Assembly (NCBI GenBank): GCA_022827185.1 | Contig: JAJDTM010000055.1 | Coordinates: 95,247-159,246, forward strand | DNA length: 64,000 nucleotides | DNA from: Candidatus Poribacteria bacterium | Lineage (GTDB): Bacteria; Poribacteria; WGA-4E; WGA-3G | Direction: 5' to 3' | Position numbers and translations under genes: made by a program | The notes under the pieces: model-generated | The model's input: only the letters and a program-made list of their open reading frames with translations | Told to the model about the DNA's origin: nothing | Databases searched by the model: none | Shown: positions 57,140 to 64,000 of the stretch, one piece after another | Position numbering within the stretch: position 1 is the first letter of the stretch | Layout of the letters: each line of letters opens with the position of its first letter

Positions 57140-60088
57140 ATGAAAGAGAATGATGTTGCGTTAATTCAACGGACTTTGGATGGAGACGAGAGTGCATTTA
57201 CGACACTCGTCAAGAAATACCAGAAATGGGTTCACACGCTTGTCTGGCGGAAGATAGGTGATTTCCATATCGCTGAAGAACTCACGCAGGATATCTTCCT
57301 GAAGGTTTACAAAAAGTTATCAACGCTGAAACCCTTCGATCGTTTTCCGGGGTGGCTCTATGTCATCACTACACGGCACTGTATCACATGGCTCCGAAAG
57401 AAGCGCGTCTCAACGACATCCCTGAATGCGATGTCCGCAACTGAGTTGGAGGCGTTATGTTACGCACGATATGAGGCAGCGCGTGGTGAAGAAGCATCTG
57501 TTGAACACCAACGCGAACTCGTTAAACGCCTGCTGCAAAAACTTCCAGAGAGTGAACGCACCGTTGTAACGCTGTTTTATCTGGCGGAAATGACGGGTGA
57601 AGAGATTAGCCTGTTTTTAGGCGTATCGCATAACACAGTGAGAAGTCGGCTTCGCCGTGCCCGTGAACGGTTGGAAAAGGAAGAACATATGATTCGAGAG
57701 GTTCTCGGCAGCTTCCAAATTCCCGGGAATCTCACTGAAAATGTCATGCGAGAAGTTACGCGTCTGAAACCCGCATCTCCGTCTGTAAGTAAACCGTGGC
57801 TACCGTGGGGTCTCTCTTTCGCATCAACCTTCTTGGTTATCCTGATGCTCGGGTTCGGCACACGTGCCTTATCGCGTTTCCAGCAACCCTACAGTTTGGA
57901 CGCAACTTCGGAGATGACCGTTGAGTTAGTAGAAGCTCCTGTTACGCTTGCTTTGGAACTAAAGCGCGATTTACGAAACCAGCACGGGAACGCTAATAGT
58001 ATCGGAAACGGCAAAGGTACTGGTCTGAGTCCCAAGACATACCTTCTCGCAGCCGCGCAAACAGATACAGTAGAGGTCCTAAAGACAAAACCACAATGGG
58101 TTCAAACAAAAGGACCAGTAGGTGGAAAGGTCAAAAATCTCTTTGCCACCTCTCAAAAGGAACTCTACGCTATTGGAGACATTGGACTCTACCGATTGAC
58201 AGGTGATCATAAAACCGAGTGGACCCTTATTAACGATTCACTGCCGTTTATTTCTTCTGCTAAATCAATGACGGAGCGCGGTGATACCCTTTATGTTACT
58301 ACTGAAACGAATGTGTTAAAGTCGACTGACCAGGGTGTAACATGGCAGTCGCTTGGGGAGCGTCCGCACGGGCGTACGGTTGCACTACTCATTACAGATC
58401 CGAGCCAAGCGCGCCGTCCACAAGATGCCCAATTTGAAATGTACCTCATCCTCACAAACAGTGTGTTTCGTTCAACAGATGCCGGCAACACATGGCACCT
58501 GTTTAATGCAGGCTTAACAATACCCAGGATACAAGATGCTGCCGCCATTGAAAACGTCCTCTTCTTAGCAACGACGCAAGGTCTTTACCGGCTTGCTTCA
58601 GGTGTATGGGAAAAATTGCCCATCGTGCAAGCACAATCTATTGATTCGTTAACGGTTGCTGGCAACAGAATCTATCTCAGTTCCATAAACGGAAGAGACC
58701 CACAGTCTGGTCTGTTATTTATCTCATTGTTCACCTCAAGCGATTTTGGGGACTCATGGACTGACATAACACCCCCAAATCGAGGTTTTAGGTTACCAGT
58801 TGAGCTGGTCGCGATAGACAAAACCGTTCTGGTACTACTCGGTATTGGCGTGTTACGTTCAACAGATGTTGGAGACACATGGGAAGACCTCGGTTATCAC
58901 AAACATGCGTTTACGATCAGTAGAGCCCCAGCAGACAGCGCGATTGCCTTGGATAAAGACACTTTTTTTGTAGTGGGCGCAAGGAGCGTTGGACATTCTA
59001 CTGATGGTGGCAACACTTGGCATCCGGTTTCGGCAGGTATAGCGGAAATACATGTTCTCGATCTGGCAGAGGTTAACAATGTCCTTTATGCCTTGACGGA
59101 TAAGGGTATCGCGAAATCCACTGATGGTGGAGAAAAGTGGGCATATATCTTGACAGAGATGTTTTTTCCGAAAAATAAACCGCTCAGTGCGCTGAGGTTA
59201 TCAAATATGACCGCCGTCAAAGATTCACTCTACCTCAGAGCAAAACAAGGCGGAAGCACAAACTGCCTACTCCAATTATCACCAAATACGGACACATTGC
59301 TGCATATTGAAGATATGCCGGTTTATGTAAATCCGCGCCACGGTGAGTGGTTGGAGCGCATAGCGGACACTACAGTTACGCTTGAACTCGATGAGACAGA
59401 CCGGACAGATCTCGCTCGTTATCTGCTCGGTATTGAAGAAGCCACTACAAGGACAACGGGCGAGTTCGCTGTCAGTGACGACACGTTCTACATTGAATAT
59501 GAACGGAAACTCTACCGATGGACCCGCGGCGACCTTAAATGGCACGACACCGACATGAAAGATGCTCCCGTGTTTGAGAGTTTTTACGCGACGAACGGCT
59601 TCCAAATTGCTGCCTCAGGAAAAGTTGTCTATCTTGGCAAAAGTAGTGGCAGCCTCTTTCAATCGCTTGATGGTGGAAACACTTGGACAGATGTGACTGA
59701 AAATTTCCCTTTGTCGCTTAATAAAGCCGTGTCACACACACAACTATTGGAAAATTTACCGCACTTCAAAGAGATAGTGTTTGTAGGTGATACGGTGTGT
59801 GTGTCAACAAACGATGGCGTTGCTATATCAGACGATGGTAAGAACTGGCATGTACTCACCGATTCAAAGGATACTCCGATTGCGATGCGTCACTTGGCGG
59901 TTGATGGCACAACACTATGCGGCGTTTCCGAAACGGGTGCCTATCGATTCAAGAAAAGCACACGGACTTGGATTCAAATTGCCTCGGAAATACCGAAACG
60001 CATAACTTCCCTCGTTGTTGGTGGAAACGTCCTCTATGTCGGCACAGAGCACCGTGGGGTCTTACGCTTGTCAATGCATGAACTGTAA
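57140..60088 (+). CDS. ECF sigma factor fused to a membrane helix and Asp-box beta-propeller, paralogue 2
   Basis: 982 residues. Sigma2 (ESAFTTLVKKYQKWVHTLV, then EELTQDIFLKVYKKL) and sigma4 (LPESERTVVTLFYLAEMTGEE, then LFLGVSHNTVRSRL) are intact. The membrane helix is near 222-240 (WGLSFASTFLVILMLGFG). The propeller has Asp-boxes STDQGVTWQSL, STDAGNTWHLF, STDGGNTWHPV, STDGGEKWAYI and SLDGGNTWTDV. The RBS GGAGGGAG lies 6 bp before the ATG. The sigma domain is very close to paralogue 3, while the propeller has diverged more, as expected if the sensor changes specificity (inference). A heptamer array and ECF-type motif precede it. Confidence 0.88.
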   Translation: MKENDVALIQRTLDGDESAFTTLVKKYQKWVHTLVWRKIGDFHIAEELTQDIFLKVYKKLSTLKPFDRFPGWLYVITTRHCITWLRKKRVSTTSLNAMSATELEALCYARYEAARGEEASVEHQRELVKRLLQKLPESERTVVTLFYLAEMTGEEISLFLGVSHNTVRSRLRRARERLEKEEHMIREVLGSFQIPGNLTENVMREVTRLKPASPSVSKPWLPWGLSFASTFLVILMLGFGTRALSRFQQPYSLDATSEMTVELVEAPVTLALELKRDLRNQHGNANSIGNGKGTGLSPKTYLLAAAQTDTVEVLKTKPQWVQTKGPVGGKVKNLFATSQKELYAIGDIGLYRLTGDHKTEWTLINDSLPFISSAKSMTERGDTLYVTTETNVLKSTDQGVTWQSLGERPHGRTVALLITDPSQARRPQDAQFEMYLILTNSVFRSTDAGNTWHLFNAGLTIPRIQDAAAIENVLFLATTQGLYRLASGVWEKLPIVQAQSIDSLTVAGNRIYLSSINGRDPQSGLLFISLFTSSDFGDSWTDITPPNRGFRLPVELVAIDKTVLVLLGIGVLRSTDVGDTWEDLGYHKHAFTISRAPADSAIALDKDTFFVVGARSVGHSTDGGNTWHPVSAGIAEIHVLDLAEVNNVLYALTDKGIAKSTDGGEKWAYILTEMFFPKNKPLSALRLSNMTAVKDSLYLRAKQGGSTNCLLQLSPNTDTLLHIEDMPVYVNPRHGEWLERIADTTVTLELDETDRTDLARYLLGIEEATTRTTGEFAVSDDTFYIEYERKLYRWTRGDLKWHDTDMKDAPVFESFYATNGFQIAASGKVVYLGKSSGSLFQSLDGGNTWTDVTENFPLSLNKAVSHTQLLENLPHFKEIVFVGDTVCVSTNDGVAISDDGKNWHVLTDSKDTPIAMRHLAVDGTTLCGVSETGAYRFKKSTRTWIQIASEIPKRITSLVVGGNVLYVGTEHRGVLRLSMHEL

Positions 60089-60107
60089 CCGATCAAATAT
60101 GCTTCTC

Positions 60108-60240
60108 AAAGTCTCCCTGATAAGGGGGTGTTTTTGTTGGGGTGTTTCTTCTAAGGGGGTTAAATTCTCAAAGTCCCCCTGATAAGGGGGATTTAGGGGG
60201 TTAAATTCTTAAAGTCCCTGATAAGGGGTGTTTTTGCTGC
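60108..60240. repeat. Three degenerate CCCTGATAAGGGG modules
   Basis: Three consecutive AAAGTCYCCCTGATAAGGGG modules separated by TTAAATTC, without the ACTTACGCA ends. They lie between paralogues 2 and 3. No gene in 60089-60378. Confidence 0.7.
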
Positions 60241-60272
60241 GGTATTTCTCACAATTGTTCAGATCATGTAAA

Positions 60273-60300
60273 AACTGACAACTGATAACTGACAACTAAA
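60273..60300. repeat. Heptamer array AACTGAC-AACTGAT-AACTGAC-AACTAAA
   Basis: Four 7-bp units ending 7 bp before the ECF-type motif, in the same register as at 57029. The repeated association suggests the array moved with the promoter duplication or is part of it. Confidence 0.7.
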
Positions 60301-60307
60301 AATTACA

Positions 60308-60340
60308 TTTTATGCAACATTTCAAGTCTTATCTGCGTCA
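60308..60340 (+). promoter_or_regulatory. ECF-type promoter motif, copy 4
   Basis: TTTTATGCAAC, 15 bp, TGCGTC. Located 39 bp before the ATG at 60379. The spacer is one base shorter than in the other three copies. Confidence 0.65.
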
Positions 60341-60378
60341 CTATATTACGAAATTCCTATTTTTTTAGAGGAGACGGA

Positions 60379-63300
60379 ATGATGAAGGCTAACGATGTTG
60401 ATCTCATTCAGCGAACTTTAGATGGTGATCAGGACGCATTTACCACGCTCGTCAACAAATATCAGAAATCGGTACACGCCCTCGTCTGGCGGAAGATAGG
60501 CGACTTTCATATCGCCGAAGAAATCACGCAGGATGTCTTTCTGAAGGTTTACGAAAGGCTATCGACGCTAAAACATCCAGAGCATTTTCCCGGATGGCTC
60601 TACGTGATTGCGACGCGGCACTGTAACACGTGGCATCGAAAAAAGCAGGTGCCGACGAAATCTTTGGATACCATGCCCACAGCCGAACTCGAAGAAATCT
60701 GTTACGCGCAACATGAGATAGCGCATTATGAGGAAACAGCAATTGAACATCGGCGTGAACTCGTTAAACGGCTTCTACAAAGGCTTCCAGAGAGCGAACG
60801 CACGGTTGTAATACTATATTATCTCGCAGAAATGACCGGTGAAGAGATTAGCCTGTTTTTAGGTGTATCGCATAACACCGTTAGGAGTCGGCTCCACCGT
60901 GCCCGTGAGCGATTAGAAAAGGAAGAATCCATAATTCAAGAAGTCCTCGGCAATTTTCAAATGTCCGCGAATTTAACCGAGAACATCATGCAAGAAATTG
61001 CCCGTCTCAAACCAGCATCGCCGTCTACGAGCAAACCTTGGATGCCGTGGGGACTCTCTTTCGCATCGACCTTCTTGGTTATCCTGATACTGGGGTTCGG
61101 CACACGGGCATTGTCCCGTTTTCAGCAGCCTTACAACTTAGCCGCGACTTCGGAGATGACAATAGAACTGATTGAAGCACCTGTCGTCCGAGCGTTAGAA
61201 CGCAAATCTGACCCCCTAACCCGATTCGGGAATGCCGATACACCCGGAAAAAACAGCGGGGCTGGATTCCAAGCAGAACCCCTCCTCATTGCAGCTGCGC
61301 AAGCAGACGAGACCGATCTTCCAGCAGCAAAACCTGAATGGATTCAGACAAAAGGACCCGGAGGTGTTTCAAGTGCCGGACTCTTTCTTGCATCCGATCA
61401 GACCCTCTACGCCATTACCAAAACAGGACTCTATCGACTCGCTGAAGCAGCAGACGCGTGGACGCTCGTCAGTGCCAGCGGTCCAAATCGTGAGTTTGAT
61501 CCGATCATGGCAGAACGCGATGGCACCCTTTATCTCCTCACACCTAATGAACTTTTAGCCTCAATTGATGACGGCAAGACCTGGAATACCCTCGGCGCGC
61601 GCCCAGAAGGACGTGCGGTTGCGTTGGTTGCCACAGATACGGCAATGTACCTCATCCACAAAACAGAGGTCTTCCGTTTTCGTTCTGAGGATGTCGGTAA
61701 GCCGTGGGAACCTATAGGAGAGACCTTACGAGCCTTAGCCTCGCAAGCCTTAGCCGATAACAAACTCGAAGAAGTCCGTCCCCCTAATCCTACTGCTGGG
61801 GACTTCTTGGCCATTGAAAACATGGTTTTCCGCATTTGGGACGCACTCGCCATTGACAACACCCTGTTTATTGGGACAAGTCAGGGGTTTTTCCGATTTA
61901 CCGATGCCTGGGAAAAATTGCCCGTGCCGACATTAGACGGTATCAAATCGTTGGCAACCATCGAAGATAGACTCTACGTCGGAACAATCCGTCCGCCTGG
62001 GATGCGGGGAGCTCCCGAGGTACCCGGGCTGTTACCGAAACCCGCAGTTTTCTCTTCGACCGACCTCGGCGATTCCTGGACCGATATTACGCCGATTAGC
62101 CGCGCACACGTTATGGGCACTATTGAGGTCGTTACAACCGGGGACACACTGATATTGGCGGGTTACGGTTTACGCTCTCAAGATGGCGGTGAAACATGGA
62201 TGACCCTTGGAGGAGACCAAAGTTCGTTTAGCGTGTCCCCTGCTATCGCGTTAGATGAAAACAATCTTTACAGGGGTAGCATCGGAATCAGACGCTCCAC
62301 CGATGGCGGTGTCACGTGGCACCTCTTTATGACCGGAATCGTGAATTCCCGGGTTCCAAATCTGGTTGTATTTGAAAATGTTCTCTACGCACTAACACCT
62401 ACAAAAATGCTCACATCCGCGGATGGCGGCGAGTCGTGGGAATCCGTCGACCTCATAAGTGCGAAGGCAGAAGCGCCGCATCCTCGTCGTCCGCCTTTTT
62501 TTAATGAAGGTTTTAATGCCGTTACAACAAAAATTGCCACAGCCGATGGTGTGCTTTATCTGAGCAATAGTGAACATGATGGTGTCGCGCTCTTTCGCCT
62601 CTCTGATGCCGGTGATGTGTTTCAACCGATTGAAGATGCCCCAGATTTTGAAGAAGATACCTTACACATGGAGTGGGAGAAAAAGCGTATGGAGGCGGCA
62701 AGGAACCGGGCCGATATTGGCAAAGTCATGAATCAGTTGAATGCCGCACAAGAACGAATCAATGAAGAACACCAGACGAATGGAACGTTTACGGTCGCTG
62801 ATGATACCCTCTTCATGGAATACAGGCATAAACTTTACAGATGGTGGTTCGGCGAAACGGCATGGGACGACCCAGGTGGCGAACCGGTGTGGCACGACAC
62901 TGGTTTGGAAGACCACGCAGAGATCTCACCCATCGGCAGAAAAGGACTCGCCCTTGCCGTTTCTGGAAACACGGTGTATGCCGGTAAACGGGAAGGAGAA
63001 CTTTTCCTCTCCCAAGACGGCGGAGACACGTGGCGCGACATCACCGCGAATCTTGCATTTCCGTTTGAATACTTCAAAGAAATATTGTTTGCCGACGCAA
63101 CCGTCTATGTCTCAACCGATATGGGAGTCATGCATTCAAGCGACGGCGAAACATGGCGCGGACTTACCGATGTTGACGGGAGCAGACTCATCATGGACCG
63201 GATTGCAGTCGATGGCACAACGGCTTACGGCGTATGTGATAGTGGTATCTATCAGGTAGATAACCAGACAAACACATGGAAACAGATTATTCCAGAACTA

Positions 63301-63390
63301 CCACATACAGCAATCTCCTTTGCTGTTGATGGCAATACCTTTTACATCGGCACAAAGCAAAACGGCGTACTCCGCTTCCAGCGCAAGTGA
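60379..63390 (+). CDS. ECF sigma factor fused to a membrane helix and Asp-box beta-propeller, paralogue 3
   Basis: 1003 residues. Sigma2 (DAFTTLVNKYQKSVHALV, then EEITQDVFLKVYERL), sigma4 (LPESERTVVILYYLAEMTGEE, then LFLGVSHNTVRSRL) and membrane helix (WGLSFASTFLVILILGFG) are all conserved. The propeller carries SIDDGKTWNTL, STDLGDSWTDI, STDGGVTWHLF, SADGGESWESV and SQDGGDTWRDI. Residues ~770-800 add a charged insertion (MEWEKKRMEAARNRADIGK) absent from paralogue 2. The propeller is closer to paralogue 1 (FRFTDAWEKLPV, YVSTDMGVM and the C-terminal NGVLRFQR shared), whereas the sigma part is closer to paralogue 2. This suggests recombination between paralogues. GAGGAGACGG precedes the start. 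Confidence 0.88.
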   Translation: MMKANDVDLIQRTLDGDQDAFTTLVNKYQKSVHALVWRKIGDFHIAEEITQDVFLKVYERLSTLKHPEHFPGWLYVIATRHCNTWHRKKQVPTKSLDTMPTAELEEICYAQHEIAHYEETAIEHRRELVKRLLQRLPESERTVVILYYLAEMTGEEISLFLGVSHNTVRSRLHRARERLEKEESIIQEVLGNFQMSANLTENIMQEIARLKPASPSTSKPWMPWGLSFASTFLVILILGFGTRALSRFQQPYNLAATSEMTIELIEAPVVRALERKSDPLTRFGNADTPGKNSGAGFQAEPLLIAAAQADETDLPAAKPEWIQTKGPGGVSSAGLFLASDQTLYAITKTGLYRLAEAADAWTLVSASGPNREFDPIMAERDGTLYLLTPNELLASIDDGKTWNTLGARPEGRAVALVATDTAMYLIHKTEVFRFRSEDVGKPWEPIGETLRALASQALADNKLEEVRPPNPTAGDFLAIENMVFRIWDALAIDNTLFIGTSQGFFRFTDAWEKLPVPTLDGIKSLATIEDRLYVGTIRPPGMRGAPEVPGLLPKPAVFSSTDLGDSWTDITPISRAHVMGTIEVVTTGDTLILAGYGLRSQDGGETWMTLGGDQSSFSVSPAIALDENNLYRGSIGIRRSTDGGVTWHLFMTGIVNSRVPNLVVFENVLYALTPTKMLTSADGGESWESVDLISAKAEAPHPRRPPFFNEGFNAVTTKIATADGVLYLSNSEHDGVALFRLSDAGDVFQPIEDAPDFEEDTLHMEWEKKRMEAARNRADIGKVMNQLNAAQERINEEHQTNGTFTVADDTLFMEYRHKLYRWWFGETAWDDPGGEPVWHDTGLEDHAEISPIGRKGLALAVSGNTVYAGKREGELFLSQDGGDTWRDITANLAFPFEYFKEILFADATVYVSTDMGVMHSSDGETWRGLTDVDGSRLIMDRIAVDGTTAYGVCDSGIYQVDNQTNTWKQIIPELPHTAISFAVDGNTFYIGTKQNGVLRFQRK

Positions 63391-63437
63391 ATCCTAAAAA
63401 TAACGTGAGTTTCGTGAGTTTGATAAAAGTTTATCCG

Positions 63438-63674
63438 TTAGAAAGTTACGGGTAAGTCGCTGTTTCCCTGAAGTTCAGAGAGATTCACCGAGGACTTGGT
63501 CTCTAAAAGTTGATACGCAATCAACGCAGAAACAACATTGACTCGGAAGTTGACAAAACTTCTATGACGGCTGTGTTCAAGCACTGTCGGCGTTTTCAGT
63601 TCACGGACTTTATAGAAGAAGTTGATACCTCGCTCATTGAGTATCTCTCTGTTTGAAAATTGGGTATACTTTTC
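63438..63674 (-). pseudogene. Transposase-like C-terminal fragment
   Basis: An open - strand frame without a start codon (78 codons) reads FSNREILNERGINFFYKVRE, then TPTVLEHSRHRSFVNFRVNV and VSALIAYQLLE. The Arg/His-rich NFRVNVVSALIAYQL end resembles C-termini of DDE transposases, but the family cannot be fixed. It lies between the last sigma-propeller gene and the IS3-type element. It is probably a decayed element. Confidence 0.35.
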
Positions 63675-63778
63675 TCATTGATTGCGGCGTGACGTGTTTA
63701 AGAGGGTTTCCACCGATCCCTGCAATAACATGAGTTGGTTAGAACCCTCCTTACTATATTTGCTGGAGGTAAATCATT

Positions 63779-63925
63779 ATGAAAACACTCGTGAATGTGC
63801 TGATGCTCCCTGTGGTTATCGTGGGGTTGTGTGGCGTTACAGACGCAGAGAATATCGTATGTACTGCCCACGGTTTTTTAGGCCACTCCCTAAAACAAGA
63901 TTGTGCTATAATACAATCTCACTGA
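63779..63925 (+). pseudogene. Small secreted-protein gene apparently interrupted by an IS
   Basis: ATG 63779 has GGAGG 9 bp upstream. Codons 1-27 (MKTLVNVLMLPVVIVGLCG, then VTDAENIV) are a good signal peptide. From codon 28 on the frame reads through the IS end to a stop at 63925 (48 codons in total). The host protein is therefore cut off just after its signal peptide. Confidence 0.55.
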
Positions 63926-64000
63926 AAGGAGTTATCTAAATGGCCAAACGAAGGAAATTCACCTCCGAATTTAAGACGGAACTCGTGCTGGAGGTTCTCA
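63860..64000 (+). mobile_element. IS3-family insertion sequence, left part
   Basis: The left end is placed at TGTACTGCCCACGG (63860), typical of TG-starting IS3-group termini. A ~80-bp untranslated leader precedes the transposase OrfA start. The rest lies beyond the window. Confidence 0.6.
63940..64000 (+). CDS. IS3-family transposase OrfA, truncated by window end
   Basis: Twenty codons are visible: ATG at 63940 with AAAGGAG 8 bp upstream, beginning MAKRRKFTSEFKTELVLEVL. This is the canonical N-terminus of IS3/IS911-type OrfA helix-turn-helix proteins (K-R-R-K-F-T-x-E-F-K). The catalytic OrfB would lie downstream, outside the window. Confidence 0.85.
   Translation, partial: MAKRRKFTSEFKTELVLEVL

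Noticed and set aside
63682..63939. 85-codon + strand frame before the IS
   Set aside because: The 63779 frame has a strong RBS and a signal peptide, whereas this one has neither and overlaps it in another frame.

Overview
The window is one chromosome segment of an uncultured Gram-negative-type bacterium. It encodes a TonB-dependent receptor, lipoproteins, an OmpA-like peptidoglycan-binding protein and periplasmic c-type cytochromes. Several gene families occur as paralogues: four phytanoyl-CoA dioxygenase (PhyH) relatives, three Gfo/Idh/MocA oxidoreductases, a sugar-phosphate isomerase next to an RraA-like protein, and one Uma2 protein. Dispersed hairpin and MITE-like repeats are dense between genes. 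This mix resembles the sponge- and water-associated lineage Candidatus Poribacteria. That is an inference from gene content only, since no rRNA or marker gene is present. No tRNA, rRNA or CRISPR array was seen.

Layout. 0-10 kb (+ strand): a truncated VTT-domain membrane protein, an L,D-transpeptidase-like lipoprotein, an oxidoreductase, an EamA-type transporter, a CopD-like membrane protein, a radical SAM/SPASM protein with a C-terminal PCP_red-like domain, two tandem PhyH paralogues, a small second PCP_red-like protein, two small proteins and another oxidoreductase. 10-15 kb (- strand): a large polytopic glycosyltransferase-like protein, then a cysteine-biosynthesis cluster of cysK, an APS-reductase-type cysH, a ubiquitin-like sulfur carrier and a JAMM peptidase, with a clear sigma-70 promoter.

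15.8-28.2 kb (- strand) is the most unusual region. It is a probable nine-gene operon behind a near-consensus promoter. In order of transcription it encodes a vWA-like lipoprotein, a four-helix membrane protein, a tubulin/FtsZ-like GTPase, a 1011-residue actin/Hsp70-fold ATPase, an anchored coiled-coil protein, a ZorA-like motor stator with a very long helical tail, a ZorB-like OmpA/MotB protein, an anchored transglutaminase-fold protein and a TIR-like protein. I read it as a membrane-spanning, ion-driven machine with two cytoskeletal NTPases and candidate effectors, possibly a conflict or defence system. The Zorya nuclease and helicase partners are absent.

28-45 kb: a Uma2 protein, a catabolic-looking cluster on the - strand (TonB receptor, cytochrome c, oxidoreductase, PhyH, isomerase, RraA), then on the + strand an acyl-CoA ligase, a zinc alcohol dehydrogenase, a PhyH, a CurA-like reductase and two tandem TolB-like propeller proteins. 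A D-2-hydroxyacid dehydrogenase follows on the - strand.

45-64 kb is a regulatory island. Three paralogous genes each fuse an ECF sigma factor, one membrane helix and a large extracytoplasmic Asp-box beta-propeller. Three sigma-54 promoters (46156, 49605, 50285) and a sigma-54 activator gene (55523) lie among them. A shared ECF-type promoter motif (TTTATGCAAC, 15-16 nt, YGCGTY) precedes all three fusion genes and the activator, which suggests a self-reinforcing circuit. Between them is an operon with a small Cys-rich secreted protein, three exported or anchored proteins and an STT3-like oligosaccharyltransferase. The window ends in an IS3-type insertion sequence that appears to interrupt a small secreted-protein gene.
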